From positions 124,001 to 188,000 of the forward strand of contig CAMDKM010000002.1 in NCBI GenBank assembly GCA_945900965.1: DNA of 64,000 bases, in the 5' to 3' direction. The position numbers and the translations under genes are program-made. This DNA is from Bordetella parapertussis (lineage in GTDB: Bacteria; Pseudomonadota; Gammaproteobacteria; Burkholderiales; JACQAP01). This document shows, piece after piece, positions 62,827 through 64,000 of this stretch. Each line of letters opens with the position of its first letter. Position 1 is the stretch's first letter. Under the pieces are notes generated by a model. It was not told the origin of the DNA, did not search any database, and saw only the letters and a program-made list of their open reading frames with translations.

Positions 62827-64000
62827 ATGGCAGGCAAATCTCCTTTTTTGGTTCGCAAGGTCGCCGTGCTCGGCGCCGGTGTCATGGGTGCGCAGATTGC
62901 CGCGCACTTGGTCAATGCCAATGTCGAAACGATTCTTTTCGAGCTGACGGCTAAAGAGGGGAATCCCAACGACCTGGTCCGCAAGGCGGTGGACGGGCTG
63001 AAGAAGCTTGATCCCGCGCCGCTGTCGGTGCCCGGGCGGGCGGAGTTCATCCAGCATGCCAACTACGATCAGGATCTTGCACGCCTAAGCGAGTGCGACA
63101 TTGTGATCGAGGCAATTTCCGAGCGCATGGACTGGAAGAAATCGCTGTACGAAAAGGTGGCGCCGCATCTGGGCGAGCGGACCATTTTTGCCAGCAACAC
63201 TTCGGGATTGTCGATCAATACACTTGCCGGTGCCGTGCCTAAGGCATTGCGGCCCCGATTCTGCGGAGTGCATTTTTTCAATCCGCCGCGTTATATGCAC
63301 CTGGTGGAGTTGATTGCCTGCAAAGACACCGAAGGCGGGGTGCTGGATAACATCGAGGAATTCCTGGTCACCACGCTTGGCAAAGGGGTGATCCGCGCCA
63401 AGGATACGCCCAATTTCATCGCCAACCGGGTTGGCGTGTTTTCGATACTCGCGGCCTTTTATCACACCCGTCAGTTCGGTCTGGGTTTCGATGAAGTTGA
63501 TGCCTTGACCGGTTCGCTCATCGGTCGGCCGAAAAGCGCCACTTATCGGACGGCTGACGTGGTCGGCCTGGACACGCTGGCACATGTCGTCAATACGATG
63601 AAGGAAACCCTGCCCGATGACCCTTGGCACAAGTTCTACGACGTGCCGGACTGGTTCAGGAGCCTGCTCGACCACAAAGCGCTGGGTCAAAAATCGGGCA
63701 AGGGGGTGTATCAGAAAGTCGGGAAGGAAATTCGGGTGCTCGACGCGCTCAAGGGCGACTATCGGCCCTCGGGCGGCGAGGCCCATGAGTCGGTGGTGGA
63801 GATTCTCAAGAACAAGAACCTGAAAGAGCGTTACACGCTATTGCGCGCCAGTACGCATCCGCAGGCGAAATTCCTGTGGGCCTCTTTTCGGGACATGCTG
63901 CATTACTGCGCCGTGCATCTGGAATCGATCGCCGACAATGCACGCGACCTCGATCTTGCAGTTCGCTGGGGTTTTGGCTGGAATCAAGGGCCATTCGAAA
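62827..64000 (+). CDS. 3-hydroxyacyl-CoA dehydrogenase of the FadN/FadB type, cut by the window edge
   Basis: The 391 residues in view start with VRKVAVLGAGVMGAQIAAHL, the NAD-binding motif. FASNTSGLSINTLA, the catalytic histidine region CGVHFFNPPRYMHLVEL and TPNFIANRVGVF follow, then the C-terminal 3HCDH domain (FDEVDALTGSLIGRPKSATYRTADVVGLDTL). The continuing frame after KSGKGVYQKVGKEI, with a repeated 3HCDH-like RDLDLAVRWGFGWNQGPFE at the edge, fits the long FadN-type enzyme with a C-terminal enoyl-CoA hydratase part. It is the third step of beta-oxidation. A thiolase gene would be expected to the right. Confidence 0.92.
   Translation, partial: MAGKSPFLVRKVAVLGAGVMGAQIAAHLVNANVETILFELTAKEGNPNDLVRKAVDGLKKLDPAPLSVPGRAEFIQHANYDQDLARLSECDIVIEAISERMDWKKSLYEKVAPHLGERTIFASNTSGLSINTLAGAVPKALRPRFCGVHFFNPPRYMHLVELIACKDTEGGVLDNIEEFLVTTLGKGVIRAKDTPNFIANRVGVFSILAAFYHTRQFGLGFDEVDALTGSLIGRPKSATYRTADVVGLDTLAHVVNTMKETLPDDPWHKFYDVPDWFRSLLDHKALGQKSGKGVYQKVGKEIRVLDALKGDYRPSGGEAHESVVEILKNKNLKERYTLLRASTHPQAKFLWASFRDMLHYCAVHLESIADNARDLDLAVRWGFGWNQGPFE

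Overview
The window is a piece of a Gram-negative bacterial chromosome, most likely a betaproteobacterium. I infer this from the gene set and from residue patterns: lolA, rarA and serS follow ftsK, mltF and lplT are present, a TssQ-like lipoprotein is encoded, and intergenic spaces hold heptamer arrays and CATTCCC..GGGAAT repeats of a kind common in that class. One tRNA gene, tRNA-Ser(CGA), is present. There is no rRNA and no CRISPR array. The sequence alone does not settle the genus.

Layout. 1-5.8 kb: a periplasmic M20 amidohydrolase, an orphan small gene, and a minus-strand operon of a TonB-dependent receptor (broken by one in-frame TGA), an Asp-box (sialidase-like) protein and a TlpA-like thioredoxin. 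6-15.5 kb: housekeeping genes (Smr protein, trxB, ftsK-lolA, rarA, serS, mltF), then tRNA-Ser. 15.5-24.85 kb: an integrated element bounded by a 14-bp direct repeat of the tRNA 3' end. It carries a P4-type integrase at its right edge, a chain of overlapping genes (alpA, a 45-codon gene, primase-helicase, TubC-N-like, terminase-small-subunit-like), a secreted nuclease, several unknown genes and a gene-free GC-rich segment. It looks like a satellite or integrative plasmid-like island.

25-35 kb: mfd, an iron-uptake operon with a Fur box (cupredoxin, then FTR1 joined in frame to an outer-membrane-like protein), ispD-ispF-thpR-glpD, and a PAS-GGDEF-EAL protein. 36-39.4 kb: a carnitine-degradation-like set (BKACE enzyme, carnitine/3-hydroxyacyl-CoA-type dehydrogenase, SDR) whose spacers hold long inverted repeats and a MITE-like element. 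39.5-47.5 kb: tsaB-rimI-udg, lemA with two TPM-domain genes, lplT, alr and radA. 47.5-50.5 kb: a compact signalling cluster of a membrane-anchored Ser/Thr kinase, a TssQ-like lipoprotein and a transmembrane cyclase with a PEGA tail.

50.8-64 kb is mainly fatty-acid catabolism. Fatty acids would enter through FadL, be activated by an acyl-CoA ligase, be oxidised by two acyl-CoA dehydrogenases that pass electrons to EtfBA, and be processed by a 3-hydroxyacyl-CoA dehydrogenase that runs off the right edge. A YciA-like thioesterase sits among them. A phospholipase A2-like and APP1-phosphatase pair lies inside this block. The strongest unexplained signals are the FTR1-barrel fusion with its own internal start, the twin non-coding elements of the island, the period-7/8 repeat arrays arranged as inverted brackets at several loci, and the kinase-lipoprotein-cyclase cluster.
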